From NCBI GenBank assembly GCA_023394615.1, contig JAEXAI010000016.1, positions 124,001 through 188,000 of the forward strand: 64,000 nucleotides of DNA, read 5' to 3'. The notes beneath the pieces are model-generated. The model did no database searches. It was not told the DNA's origin and worked only from the letters and a program-made list of their open reading frames with translations. This document shows, one piece after another, positions 52,313-61,469 of the stretch. This DNA is from Actinomycetes bacterium. GTDB taxonomy: Bacteria > Actinomycetota > Coriobacteriia > Coriobacteriales > Eggerthellaceae. Position numbers and translations under genes: made by a program. The stretch's first letter is position 1, and each line of letters begins with the position of its first letter.

Positions 52313-54976
52313 CTACATCTGCTCAATCTGGTCTTTCACTTTCTGCAAACGATCGATAGAATCGGCATATTTCGCCTTGTCTTTTTCGATAATCTCGGGT
52401 GCCGCTTTTGCCAGATAGCCTGGGTTCTCAAGCTTTTTCTGCAAACGATTCGCATCCTTTTCCAAAGAAGCTTGCTCCTTTTTCAAACGCGCACGTTCAG
52501 CATCGAAATCGACCAAGCCGGAAAGAACCGTATAAATCTCGAGCCCAGTTGCCAGCGACACGCTCGACTCGGCAGGCTTTTGCGTTTGCGTACCAATCTG
52601 CAAGTCATCGACATTGCCCATTCCACAGATCAGCTGACGTTGAGCGTCTAAAAGCTGCGCATCGGCATCATCTTCAGCCTTCACGACCACATGCAACGCC
52701 TGACGAGGTGATATGCCGTAGCGCGAACGCGATGCTCTCACAGCTGATACGACTTCGGTTACCATGGTGAGAGCACGCTCGGAATCAACATCGTTGAACT
52801 GAGCAAGCTCATCTGCATCCGGCCACTGGGCCACAATCAGGTACTGCGCATCCTTTTCGCCCGGCAGCTGCTGGTAAATCTCTTCAGTCACAAACGGCAT
52901 GATGGGGTGCAAAAGCCGCAAAGCAGTATCGAGCACGAACACCAGATTACGCTGGCATGCCAAACGCTCAGCTGCATCATCGCCCGCAAGACGGCTTTTC
53001 GAGAACTCGATATACCAATCGCAGAACTCGTTCCAGAAAAACGCGTACAAATCACGGGTGACATCTGAGAACTCATACTTGTCAAACGATTCGTCCACAC
53101 GGCGCACCAGCCCCGCCAGCCGGCTGAAAATCCATTTGTCAGCAGGAGTCGTGGGCTCGGGGGCACCAGGCGTGTAGTCGTCAAGGTTCATCATCACAAA
53201 ACGCGCTGCATTGCGAATCTTGTTCGCGAAATTGCGACTGCTTTCCAGTTTGCTTTCATTGAAACGCAAATCCTGCGCACCGGTTACCTGCATAAGCAGA
53301 CCGAAGCGCATGCCGTCGGCTCCGTAGTCTTCCATCAGTTTCAACGGGTCAACGCCATTGCCGCGGCTTTTGCTCATGGGCTTGCCGTCTGCGGCCATCA
53401 CCGTAGGATGAATGATCACGTTTTCAAACGGAATCTCATCTATGCAATACATGCCTGCCATCACCATACGGGCCACCCACAGCCCCATGATGTCGCGCGC
53501 CGTGGAAAGCACCTGAGTGGGATAGGCGCGCTTCAGCTCCGGGGCATCCAAACCATCCTCGGTCCAGCCCATGATGGCGAAAGGCCACAGCTGGCTGGAA
53601 AACCATGTGTCAAGCACGTCCTCGTCTTGGCGCAGCTTCGCACCGCACTTCGGGCACGTATCGATTTCCTCAACGCTGGCATCTTCCCAGCCGCATTCAT
53701 CGCAGTAGTACACCGGTATACGATGGCCCCACCACAACTGGCGACTGATACACCAGTCCTTCAGGTTGGCCAACCAATCCAGGTACACTTGCTTCCAGCG
53801 CGCCGGATGAAACTGGATACTGCCATCTTCCACAACGCGCGAAGCATCTTCTTTCAAGCCGTCTACGGCCACGAACCATTGCTCGGAAAGCCACGGCTCA
53901 AGTTTCGTATGGCAGCGATAGCACGTCATAACAGAATGATCATGGTCTTCCACGTGATCCAACAGACCCGCTGCTTCGAATGCCTCAACCACAGCCACGC
54001 GCGCTTCGTCGCGATCCATCCCTGAGAACTTCCCGTAGCCTTCCACCACATGCGCGCTCTCATCAAAGATATTTATCTTGGGCAGATCATGGCGCTCCCC
54101 CATACCCCAGTCATTGGGGTCGTGAGCAGGAGTAACCTTCACGAATCCAGTGCCGAACTCGGCATCCACATAATAGTCGCTGAATATGGGAATCTCGCGG
54201 TCAACCAAGGGCAGTTTCACTTTGGCACCCACGAACTTCTTCTTGGAATCGTCTTTGGGTGACACGGCCACTCCGGTATCGCCGAGCATGGTTTCCGGGC
54301 GCGTGGTGGCCACCACGATGTAGTCCTGTCCATCAATCGGCTCGACCAAAGGATAGCGCAGATACCACAGGTGTCCAGCCTCGTCCACGTATTCAGCCTC
54401 GTCGTCGGCAATAGCCGTTCCACACGATGGACACCAGTTCACAATACGCTTTCCGCGATAGATCAAATCATCGTGATACCACTGCACGAACAGACGTCGC
54501 ACGGCTTTCACGTAATCGGGATCGAGCGTGAAGTGCTCGTCGGAATAATCGCACGAGCATCCCATGCCCTTTATCTGTTCCACGATGGTAGTGCCGAATT
54601 CGCGGCGCCATTCATAGCACGCCTCGATGAACTTCTCACGCCCGATGTCATAGCGGCTGATACCTTGCTCAGCCAGACGCTTATCCACCTTCGTCTGCGT
54701 GGCGATGCCCGCATGATCGGTACCCATAATCCAACGGGTTTGATACCCCTGCATGCGCGCACGGCGGATGCAGGCATCTTGAATGGTATCGTCTAAAGCA
54801 TGGCCCATATGCAGCATACCGGTGATGTTCGGAGGCGGAATCGTGATGGTATAGCAGTCGTTTTTATGCTTACCGAAACCGGGCGTACGCTTGAAATAGC
54901 CTGCCTCGTTCCATGCATCGAACAGCGGCTTCTCATGCGCTGCAAAATCGTAGTCGATTTTCTTCTTCTCGGCCAT
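52313..54976 (-). CDS. valS: Valyl-tRNA synthetase
   Basis: An 887-residue class I synthetase. PPPNITGMLHMGHALD carries the HIGH signature, the KMSKS loop is PMSKSRGNGVDP, and a CP1 editing domain (about 200-350), anticodon-binding domain and C-terminal coiled coil (DAERARLKKEQASLEKDANRLQKKLE) complete it. A zinc-binding CDECGW...CPKC pair is visible near residues 425-445. ATG at 54976 with GGAGG upstream. It follows clpX by 66 bp. Confidence 0.97.
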   Translation of the reverse strand: MAEKKKIDYDFAAHEKPLFDAWNEAGYFKRTPGFGKHKNDCYTITIPPPNITGMLHMGHALDDTIQDACIRRARMQGYQTRWIMGTDHAGIATQTKVDKRLAEQGISRYDIGREKFIEACYEWRREFGTTIVEQIKGMGCSCDYSDEHFTLDPDYVKAVRRLFVQWYHDDLIYRGKRIVNWCPSCGTAIADDEAEYVDEAGHLWYLRYPLVEPIDGQDYIVVATTRPETMLGDTGVAVSPKDDSKKKFVGAKVKLPLVDREIPIFSDYYVDAEFGTGFVKVTPAHDPNDWGMGERHDLPKINIFDESAHVVEGYGKFSGMDRDEARVAVVEAFEAAGLLDHVEDHDHSVMTCYRCHTKLEPWLSEQWFVAVDGLKEDASRVVEDGSIQFHPARWKQVYLDWLANLKDWCISRQLWWGHRIPVYYCDECGWEDASVEEIDTCPKCGAKLRQDEDVLDTWFSSQLWPFAIMGWTEDGLDAPELKRAYPTQVLSTARDIMGLWVARMVMAGMYCIDEIPFENVIIHPTVMAADGKPMSKSRGNGVDPLKLMEDYGADGMRFGLLMQVTGAQDLRFNESKLESSRNFANKIRNAARFVMMNLDDYTPGAPEPTTPADKWIFSRLAGLVRRVDESFDKYEFSDVTRDLYAFFWNEFCDWYIEFSKSRLAGDDAAERLACQRNLVFVLDTALRLLHPIMPFVTEEIYQQLPGEKDAQYLIVAQWPDADELAQFNDVDSERALTMVTEVVSAVRASRSRYGISPRQALHVVVKAEDDADAQLLDAQRQLICGMGNVDDLQIGTQTQKPAESSVSLATGLEIYTVLSGLVDFDAERARLKKEQASLEKDANRLQKKLENPGYLAKAAPEIIEKDKAKYADSIDRLQKVKDQIEQM

Positions 54977-55042
54977 GTTATTGGTCTACCTCCGCTTGCC
55001 TAACTCTTCTTATCACTTTGCACATAAAACACGCGCACGGCC

Positions 55043-56398
55043 TTATGCCGGCTTTAATTGACCGCCCGAGGCAGCGCTCTCACCTGCGTGGGCAGCACGA
55101 GCCATAATCTGGGGTTTCGTCGTGCCTTCTATATCGCTTGGATAAATGATCACGCGCGTTGCCTCTTCATGCTCGGGCAAATCGTACATCACGTCCATCA
55201 GCGTCTTCTCGCAGATGGAACGCAATCCGCGCGCACCCGTGGAATGCTCGATTGCCTTGTGTGCGATGGCGCGCAAGGCATCATCTTCTACCACAAGCTC
55301 GCTTTCCTCGAACTCGAACATGCGCTTGTACTGCTTAATCAGCGCGTTTTTCGGCTCGGTCAGAATGCGGACCAAGTCATCTTCGGAAAGCTCGTGCAGA
55401 TTCGTGACCACTGGTATGCGACCTACGAACTCAGGAATCATGCCGTATTTGTTCAGGTCCTCGGGAAGTACTTTGGCTAAAAGCTCGTCTTCTTCCTTCT
55501 TTTTACCTTGGGGAATCTCGGCGTTGAAGCCCAAACCGGATTTACCCACGCGCTCCGCAACGATGTCGGAGAGTCCCACAAATGCTCCGCCCAAAATGAA
55601 CAGGATATTTGTCGTATCGATATGGATGAGCTCTTGCTGCGGGTGCTTGCGACCACCTTGCGGCGGTACGCTGGCCTCGCAGCCCTCCACGATTTTCAAC
55701 AGTGCCTGCTGCACACCTTCGCCAGAGACATCGCGCGTAATCGAAAGGTTTTCAGCCTTGCGGGCAATCTTGTCAATCTCGTCGATGTAGACGATGCCTA
55801 TCTCGGCGCGCGGAATGTCGAAATCTGCCGCCGTGATGAGCTTTAGCAGGATGTTCTCAACGTCTTCGCCCACATACCCCGCTTCGGTAAGCGTGGTGGC
55901 ATCGGCGATGGCGAAAGGAACACGCAGGGTGCGGGCAAGCGTTTGAGCTAAAAGCGTTTTGCCCGACCCCGTGGGGCCCAAAAGCAAAATGTTGCTTTTG
56001 GCCAGCTCCACGTCGTCGTCAGTCGCATCCGCTTCCAAACTGATACGTTTATAGTGGTTGTATACCGCCACCGACAAGGCGCGCTTGGCGTCTTCCTGGC
56101 CGATGACGAAATCGCTCAAGCGATTGTAGAGTTCATGGGGCGTAGGCAGGTTGTCCAGCACGTCGATTGGATCGGGCGTCTCGTCCTCAAACGAAGGCAC
56201 TGGTTGTGATTCGGACATCGTCCTGTTCTGCGCATGCATCCCCATATCGCGCATCATTGCTTCCGCGCAGATGGAAATGCACTCATCGCATATGTAAATG
56301 CCATTCGGCCCGCTGATCATAGCGTTTACCTGCTGCGGTGTTTTACCGCAGAAAGCGCACTTTATGTCTTCGTCATCTTGGTGTGGGTTCTTAGCCAT
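55043..56398 (-). CDS. clpX: ATP-dependent Clp protease ATPase subunit ClpX
   Basis: A 451-residue AAA+ unfoldase. N-terminal zinc-binding domain CAFCGK...CDECISIC (about 14-42), Walker A GPTGSGKTLLAQ, pore loop GYVGEDV, Walker B VYIDEIDKIARK and the sensor-2 arginine in ARGLRSICEK. The insertion between Walker B and sensor regions is longer than in E. coli ClpX. ATG at 56398 with AAGGGA; in-frame extension to 56446 is unsupported. 16 bp after clpP, so the two are cotranscribed after trigger factor. Confidence 0.97.
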   Translation of the reverse strand: MAKNPHQDDEDIKCAFCGKTPQQVNAMISGPNGIYICDECISICAEAMMRDMGMHAQNRTMSESQPVPSFEDETPDPIDVLDNLPTPHELYNRLSDFVIGQEDAKRALSVAVYNHYKRISLEADATDDDVELAKSNILLLGPTGSGKTLLAQTLARTLRVPFAIADATTLTEAGYVGEDVENILLKLITAADFDIPRAEIGIVYIDEIDKIARKAENLSITRDVSGEGVQQALLKIVEGCEASVPPQGGRKHPQQELIHIDTTNILFILGGAFVGLSDIVAERVGKSGLGFNAEIPQGKKKEEDELLAKVLPEDLNKYGMIPEFVGRIPVVTNLHELSEDDLVRILTEPKNALIKQYKRMFEFEESELVVEDDALRAIAHKAIEHSTGARGLRSICEKTLMDVMYDLPEHEEATRVIIYPSDIEGTTKPQIMARAAHAGESAASGGQLKPA

Positions 56399-56414
56399 GT
56401 TCGTCCCTTGTCGT

Positions 56415-57047
56415 TTATTCGCTCTTCGCTTCGCCTTGCGCTTCACGCGTGGTAACTACCTGGTCAACCAAACCATAATCAGCAGCTTCCTGTGCGCTCA
56501 TGAAATTATCGCGCTCGGTATCACGCTGGATGATTTCCGCATCCTGACCAGTCTTTTCCGCCAAGATTTTATTGATCAAATCACGGTAATACAGAATCTC
56601 TTTCGCGACAATGGCAATCTCGGTCTGCTGGCCCTGGGCTCCGCCTGAGGGTTGATGAATCATAATACGGCTGTTAGGCAATGCATACCGCTTGCCCTTC
56701 GCGCCACACGCCAAAAGCACGGCAGCCATGGAAGCGCACTGTCCGATGCAGATGGTGGATACATCGCAGCGGATGTACTGCATCGTGTCATAAATTGCCA
56801 ATCCAGCGGTGATAACGCCTCCAGGACTATTTATGTAGAGGCTGATGTCCTTTTCCGGATCGCTTGACTCCAAATGCAACAACTGAGCTACTACAGAATC
56901 GGCCACCTGATCATCAATCTGCTCGCCCAAAAATACGATACGCTCATTCAACAAACGAGAGTAAATATCGTAGCTGCGCTCGCCGCGCGGCGATTGCTCG
57001 ATTACATAGGGAATCAAAGCAGACCTATAGCTTTTTTCTTCGTTCAT
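56415..57047 (-). CDS. clpP: ATP-dependent Clp protease proteolytic subunit
   Basis: A 210-residue serine protease. The catalytic triad is Ser106 in QCASMAA, His131 in IMIHQPSGG and Asp176 in QRDTERDNF. It assembles into a chamber fed by ClpX. ATG at 57047 with GAGGAG upstream; codons back to 57152 lie in the tig terminator. It sits between tig and clpX, the common order. Confidence 0.97.
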   Translation of the reverse strand: MNEEKSYRSALIPYVIEQSPRGERSYDIYSRLLNERIVFLGEQIDDQVADSVVAQLLHLESSDPEKDISLYINSPGGVITAGLAIYDTMQYIRCDVSTICIGQCASMAAVLLACGAKGKRYALPNSRIMIHQPSGGAQGQQTEIAIVAKEILYYRDLINKILAEKTGQDAEIIQRDTERDNFMSAQEAADYGLVDQVVTTREAQGEAKSE

Positions 57048-57106
57048 GCTCTCCTCATCTTCCTTCATTGGTAACTGTATTTCGTCCGGTACCATTATGA
57101 CCGAAC

Positions 57107-57144
57107 AGCAAACGGGTTGGTAGATTTTCATCCACCAACCCGTT
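57107..57144 (-). terminator. Terminator after trigger factor
   Basis: AACGGGTTGGT and its exact complement (11 bp, 12-base loop) followed by TTTGC, between tig and clpP. Read-through would be needed for co-expression of tig with clpP-clpX. Confidence 0.7.
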
Positions 57145-57170
57145 ATCTCCATGTGTACGTGAACGTAACG

Positions 57171-58655
57171 TTACTTATCGCCCTCGTCCGTTGCGTCAGC
57201 AGCATCTTCTTTTTTAGCGGCAGGCTTCTTTGCAGCTGCCGGCTTTTTCGCAGCAGGCTTCTTCGCTGCTGGCTTTTTCGCGGCAGGCTTCGCCTCTGCT
57301 TTGGTCGCAGGCGCCTCTGCTTCATCCTCTTCGGGCAGCTTCTCGCCCGGAGCCAACGTCTCCACTTCCAAGGAATCCAGAATCTGGCTGATAGCACGGG
57401 TGCGCTTCATACCAGCACGCAGCATGGCCATACGGCCTTCCTCGCGCCATTCCTTCTCCAGTTTCTTCGGATCTTCCACGCCGCTTTTCGTGAACTCTTC
57501 TTCGATGTCCTTGTCAGAAATCTCGATATTCGCATGGCGAGCCCACGCGTCAAGCGCCAAATCCTGCTCGGTCACGTCTTTAGCCTGCTTTTTCAGGTCG
57601 TCTTTGAACTGATCGGCAGTGACACCCATCTGCGCCAGATAAGCATCGAAGCTCATGCCCTGCTGCTGCATCTGACGGAAGAAGTTCTGCAAAAGATTCT
57701 GCTCTTCAGCCTCGCACATGGACTCAGGAGCCTCGCCCTGCAGGCGTTTCTGCAGCGCATAGAGTGCTTCGTTTTCCTTCAGGCGCGGCATCATCTCGTC
57801 TTTTTGCTGTTTCACGTTGTCGGCAACGCGGTCGCGCAGCTCCTGCAGACTCTCAAAGCCGGCAGTCTCTTTGGCCCATTCGTCGTTGATATCGGGCAGC
57901 ACTTTGTCCTTGATCTTCTTCACTTCCACGTTGAAAGTAAATACGCCGGCATCGGTCATACCCTGGCTCATCATAGAGGGCTCTGACATATCGATGTCGA
58001 CCTTTTTGGAGTCGCCGTTCTTCATGCCGATCAGGCTCTCATCGAACTTCGCGGGGAACAAGCCGTTACCCAGTTCATACAGGCGCGATTCGGTTTTCAG
58101 AGAATCAACGGGCTCACCGTTCTCATCGGTTGCAGTCAGACTGATTTCAGCAAAACCATTTGCCTCGAGCTTCGCATCATCTGAAGCGTCTTTGAAATCG
58201 TAATAATAGTTGCGCAGCTCTTCGATTTGCGCGTCAACCTCTTCGTCAGTCGCCTCGCCGCTGGGCAGCTTTATGGAAAGGGGCTCGAAGCTATCGATTT
58301 GCAACTCGGGACGGCAGGCAACCGTTGCGGTGAAGCTGTAGGGCTTGCCGGCCTGCACCATGTCGTCGGTCTGGTCGAACGTCGGTTGACCGATGGAGAT
58401 GAGGTCGTTTTCATCCATGGCCTGAGGATAGAGCGTATTCACCACATCGTCGGTGACGGTGGCCAGCACAGCTTCGGCCCCCAGAGCACTGTCGATGACC
58501 GGGCGAGGCGCTTTACCTTTACGGAATCCAGGGAAATTGTACTTGTACGCAAAATCCTTGTACGTCTTCTTGATGCGGTTATCAACGTCTTTCGCGTCGA
58601 TGGTAACCGTCAATTTCTTCTGGTTGTCCTCCAGAGCCTCAACTTTGGTTTCCAC
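57171..58655 (-). CDS. tig: Trigger factor with Lys/Ala/Pro-rich C-terminal tail
   Basis: A 494-residue ribosome-bound chaperone. The N-terminal ribosome-binding domain contains the signature GFRKGKAPRPVI (about 44-55), then an FKBP-like prolyl isomerase domain (about 160-240, weakly conserved) and the C-terminal substrate-cradle helices. The last ~55 residues are a disordered tail built on PAAKK repeats followed by an acidic end, uncommon for the family. GTG start at 58655 with GGAGGAAA. Gene order tig-clpP-clpX is standard; a tRNA-Leu gene sits just upstream. Confidence 0.95.
   Translation of the reverse strand: METKVEALEDNQKKLTVTIDAKDVDNRIKKTYKDFAYKYNFPGFRKGKAPRPVIDSALGAEAVLATVTDDVVNTLYPQAMDENDLISIGQPTFDQTDDMVQAGKPYSFTATVACRPELQIDSFEPLSIKLPSGEATDEEVDAQIEELRNYYYDFKDASDDAKLEANGFAEISLTATDENGEPVDSLKTESRLYELGNGLFPAKFDESLIGMKNGDSKKVDIDMSEPSMMSQGMTDAGVFTFNVEVKKIKDKVLPDINDEWAKETAGFESLQELRDRVADNVKQQKDEMMPRLKENEALYALQKRLQGEAPESMCEAEEQNLLQNFFRQMQQQGMSFDAYLAQMGVTADQFKDDLKKQAKDVTEQDLALDAWARHANIEISDKDIEEEFTKSGVEDPKKLEKEWREEGRMAMLRAGMKRTRAISQILDSLEVETLAPGEKLPEEDEAEAPATKAEAKPAAKKPAAKKPAAKKPAAAKKPAAKKEDAADATDEGDK
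57221..57296 (-). repeat. Tandem repeat coding the PAAKK tail of trigger factor
   Basis: Imperfect tandem copies of about 15-30 bp with the core GCAGGCTTCTTCGC/GGCTTTTTCGC encode repeated KKPAA units at the C-terminus of Tig. Such runs can slip and vary in copy number between strains. Confidence 0.6.
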
Positions 58656-58693
58656 TCGTTTCCTCCATCTTTACCCATGTACATACGCTAGTT

Positions 58694-58778
58694 TGGTGCG
58701 GGTGAAAGGATTTGAACCTTCACGAGTTTCCCCACCAGGACCTAAACCTGGCGCGTCTGCCAATTCCGCCACACCCGC
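58694..58778 (-). tRNA. tRNA-Leu (anticodon TAG)
   Basis: On the minus strand GCGGGTG at 58778 begins a complete tRNA of 85 bases ending in an encoded CCA at 58694. The anticodon stem-loop CCAGG-TTTAGGT-CCTGG has anticodon TAG, read as Leu (CTA codon); the T arm carries GGTTCAAATCC, and the long variable arm typical of tRNA-Leu is present. It sits 38 bp before tig in the same direction. Confidence 0.95.
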
Positions 58779-58938
58779 TTGTCTTTACCAATGTCTCGCG
58801 TCGACGAACCGAATTGCGACTCGCCGTGTTGCGCGAGACCACGATACCTGTCATTTGGCGCGTAATTACGTATCTTACCAAAAAACCCATGCAATACACA
58901 GTTGTTTTCGGGAGATGAAGTTTTCCAAAGAAATTCCC

Positions 58939-58969
58939 TTGACCTGAATCCCCCATTATTAATTACAAT
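58939..58969 (+). promoter_or_regulatory. Candidate promoter of the aldo/keto reductase
   Basis: TTGACC at 58939-58944 and TACAAT at 58964-58969, 19 bp apart, 27 bp before the start codon. The spacing is slightly long. Confidence 0.4.
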
Positions 58970-58995
58970 AGAAACACCCAAACGAAAGGATGACC

Positions 58996-60120
58996 ATGAC
59001 ATCAGATTTGCTCTCAACTCCAAAAATGGGCTTCGGCTGCATGCGACTTCCTCTGCTTGACCAAAAGAACCAGAAAAGCATCGATATCGACCAGTTTGAA
59101 TTGATGGTCGATGCTTTCCTCGAAGGCGGCGGCACATACTTTGATACCGCGCGCGTCTATCATGAAGGCGCATCCGAAGGCGCACTGCAACGCGCGCTGG
59201 TGAAGCGCCACCCACGTGATTCGTTTACTATCGCCACGAAATGCCTCGCTTGGGCCGCACCTGACGAAGCGAGCGCCAAAGCAGACTTGGAAACCTCCCT
59301 TGATCAGTTGGGCGTGGATTATATCGATTATTACCTGCTACACAACGTGGGCGGTGCTCGCAGCGCGAAGTTCGATGAATACGGCATGTGGGATTTTCTG
59401 GCCGAGAAAAAAGCCGAGGGGCTCATTCGCGCCATTGGGTTTTCCATGCACGACGGCGCAGAAACGCTCGATACGCTGCTCGCCGCGCATCCCAACGTTG
59501 ATTTCGTACAGCTGCAGGTGAACTATCTTGATTGGGAAAACCCGGTTACGGAATCCCGTCTTTGCATGGAAGTTGCTGCGCGCCACAACGTGCCCGTGAC
59601 CATTATGGAACCGGCTCGCGGCGGCAACTTGGTAAACCTGCCCACCCGCGCGGCAGACATACTGCGCGCCTGCGACCCCGATGCGGGCTTGGCTTCTTGG
59701 GCGTATCGATTCTGCTGGAATCTGCCAGGGGTGCTCACGGTGCTTTCCGGAATGTCAAGCATCGAGCAGACGCGTGAGAACATGGCCGCGTTCAAAGAGA
59801 ACAAGCCGTTTTCGGCTGCTGAACGCGATGCTCTACGCGCTGCGGTAGATGCACTGAACAGCGTCTCTACCATCCCCTGCACAAACTGCCGTTATTGCAT
59901 GAAAGGGTGCCCGCAGCATGTGCAGATTCCCGCAATCATGAATCTGCTGAATCTGGATGCTATGCTCGATGACCATGATTTCGTGAAGGGCCTCTACACG
60001 TGGCAGGCCGCAGAGGGCCGCGCATCCGAATGCGTGGAGTGCGGCGCGTGCGAGAAAATGTGTCCGCAAAAGATAGACATCATCAATCAACTCAAAGCTG
60101 CGGTTGCGGCGTTCGAATAG
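58996..60120 (+). CDS. Aldo/keto reductase with C-terminal ferredoxin-type cysteine motifs
   Basis: A 374-residue fusion of an aldo/keto reductase TIM barrel and a 4Fe-4S tail. The barrel shows GFGCMRLPL, YFDTARVYHEGASEGALQRAL (catalytic Asp-Tyr region), TIATKC (catalytic Lys) and DYIDYYLLHNV; the tail has CTNCRYCMKGCP (about 294-305) and CVECGACEKMCP (about 341-352), enough for two [4Fe-4S] clusters. Such fusions are common in anaerobes and probably use ferredoxin as well as nicotinamide. ATG at 58996 with AAAGG upstream; the ATG two codons earlier lacks spacing. Physiological substrate unknown. Confidence 0.87.
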   Translation: MTSDLLSTPKMGFGCMRLPLLDQKNQKSIDIDQFELMVDAFLEGGGTYFDTARVYHEGASEGALQRALVKRHPRDSFTIATKCLAWAAPDEASAKADLETSLDQLGVDYIDYYLLHNVGGARSAKFDEYGMWDFLAEKKAEGLIRAIGFSMHDGAETLDTLLAAHPNVDFVQLQVNYLDWENPVTESRLCMEVAARHNVPVTIMEPARGGNLVNLPTRAADILRACDPDAGLASWAYRFCWNLPGVLTVLSGMSSIEQTRENMAAFKENKPFSAAERDALRAAVDALNSVSTIPCTNCRYCMKGCPQHVQIPAIMNLLNLDAMLDDHDFVKGLYTWQAAEGRASECVECGACEKMCPQKIDIINQLKAAVAAFE

Positions 60121-60147
60121 AAGCACAAAACGAAAATCGAATACGCA

Positions 60148-61359
60148 TCAATCCACGAAAACGTAACGTGCCAGTCGATTGAAAGCCTCTTCCACACGCG
60201 AGAGCGGCAACGCCAGATTCATGCGGATGTGCGTAGGTCCGAAAAATGCCCGACCATCCTGCCAGGCCACCCCGACATCCCATGCCGCCTGAATCACTTC
60301 GTCAAGCGTTTTCCCATGCTCACGACACCAGTCTGCGCAATCTAAAAACAGCATATAGGTGCCCTGCGGTCTCGCCACGCGCACGCCTTCAAAATGCTGC
60401 TGAATGAATGAACAGGCGAAATCTATGTTGCCGGTAAGCGTTTCGCAGAGCTCATCTACCCATTGCTCGCCTTGGGGCGTATAGGCGCCTATCAGCGCAT
60501 GCATGGAAAGCACATTCATATCGTTGTAATGAGAAAGCGACGACTGCTTGTTCATCCTGTCGTTTAACCAGGTGTCGTATATGATGTGATAACTGCCTAT
60601 CAAACCGGCCAGGTTGAAGGTCTTTGAAGGCGCATACAAAGCGATGGTGCGCATGCGCGCGTCACCTGACACCGACTGCGTGGGAATGTGCTTGTGGCCA
60701 CCTATCATAATGTCCGACCAGATCTCGTCCGAGATCACATACACGTCGTATTTCGCGAAAAGCGCCATCACACGATTGAGTTCTTTGCGCTCCCATACGC
60801 GCCCCGTAGGGTTATGCGGCGAGCAGAAGATAGTCGCATGAACATGGTTCTCGACGATTTTGCGTTCCATGTCCTCGAGGTCCATGCGCCAGATGCCATC
60901 CTTATCCATGGAAAGCGGGCTTTCAACAGCATGGTATCCGTTGTTCGTCAGCACGCCGGTGAAACCGATGTAAGTGGGGGTATGCACCAGCACGTTGTCA
61001 CCACGCGAGCACAAAACACCCAATGCGCTGACTACGCCGCCCAGCACGCCGTTTTCATATCCGATGTTCTGGCTGCGAATGCCGCACGCGCCGTTTCGCT
61101 CACCTTGCCAACGAATGATGGCGTTGTAGTAGTCGTCGGTAGGCATAAAGTAGCCGAAAGCCGGGTGTTGCGCACGCTCTATGATGGCAGCCGGCACGGT
61201 GTCAACTGTGGGAAAATTCATATCAGCTACCCACATGGGAATAAGATCGAAGCCGTCTTTGGGGGCCGTGGGCGACATGCCGGGAATGGCGCCTAGAGCA
61301 TCGATCGCCATGGCATCATGGCCGGAGCGATTCATAATGCTTGTAAAATCATATTTCAT
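60148..61359 (-). CDS. MalY/PatB family PLP-dependent C-S lyase
   Basis: A 403-residue fold-type I PLP enzyme. MWVADMNFPTVDTVPAAI is the family's N-terminal hallmark, YENGVLGGVVSAL and SPHNPTGRVW follow, and the PLP lysine lies in APSKTFNLAGL. MalY/PatB proteins are cystathionine beta-lyases that can also act as aminotransferases or regulators. ATG at 61359 with GAGGCG upstream. It converges on the aldo/keto reductase, 27 bp apart. Exact substrate unknown. Confidence 0.87.
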   Translation of the reverse strand: MKYDFTSIMNRSGHDAMAIDALGAIPGMSPTAPKDGFDLIPMWVADMNFPTVDTVPAAIIERAQHPAFGYFMPTDDYYNAIIRWQGERNGACGIRSQNIGYENGVLGGVVSALGVLCSRGDNVLVHTPTYIGFTGVLTNNGYHAVESPLSMDKDGIWRMDLEDMERKIVENHVHATIFCSPHNPTGRVWERKELNRVMALFAKYDVYVISDEIWSDIMIGGHKHIPTQSVSGDARMRTIALYAPSKTFNLAGLIGSYHIIYDTWLNDRMNKQSSLSHYNDMNVLSMHALIGAYTPQGEQWVDELCETLTGNIDFACSFIQQHFEGVRVARPQGTYMLFLDCADWCREHGKTLDEVIQAAWDVGVAWQDGRAFFGPTHIRMNLALPLSRVEEAFNRLARYVFVD

Positions 61360-61416
61360 TTCATCGCCTCATTCAAATGGTTGGCTCAATTCATCAAGTA
61401 GCTTAGCAGGTAGCAG

Positions 61417-61446
61417 AATCGCGCCCGACTCTCGCCAAGCGCGATT
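61417..61446 (-). terminator. Hairpin after the acyl-CoA ligase gene
   Basis: AATCGCGC and GCGCGATT form a perfect 8-bp stem with a 14-base loop in the 110-bp gap after the ligase; the following CTGC has no T-run. Confidence 0.45.
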
Positions 61447-61469
61447 TCAATCGATTATAACAACCGGGC

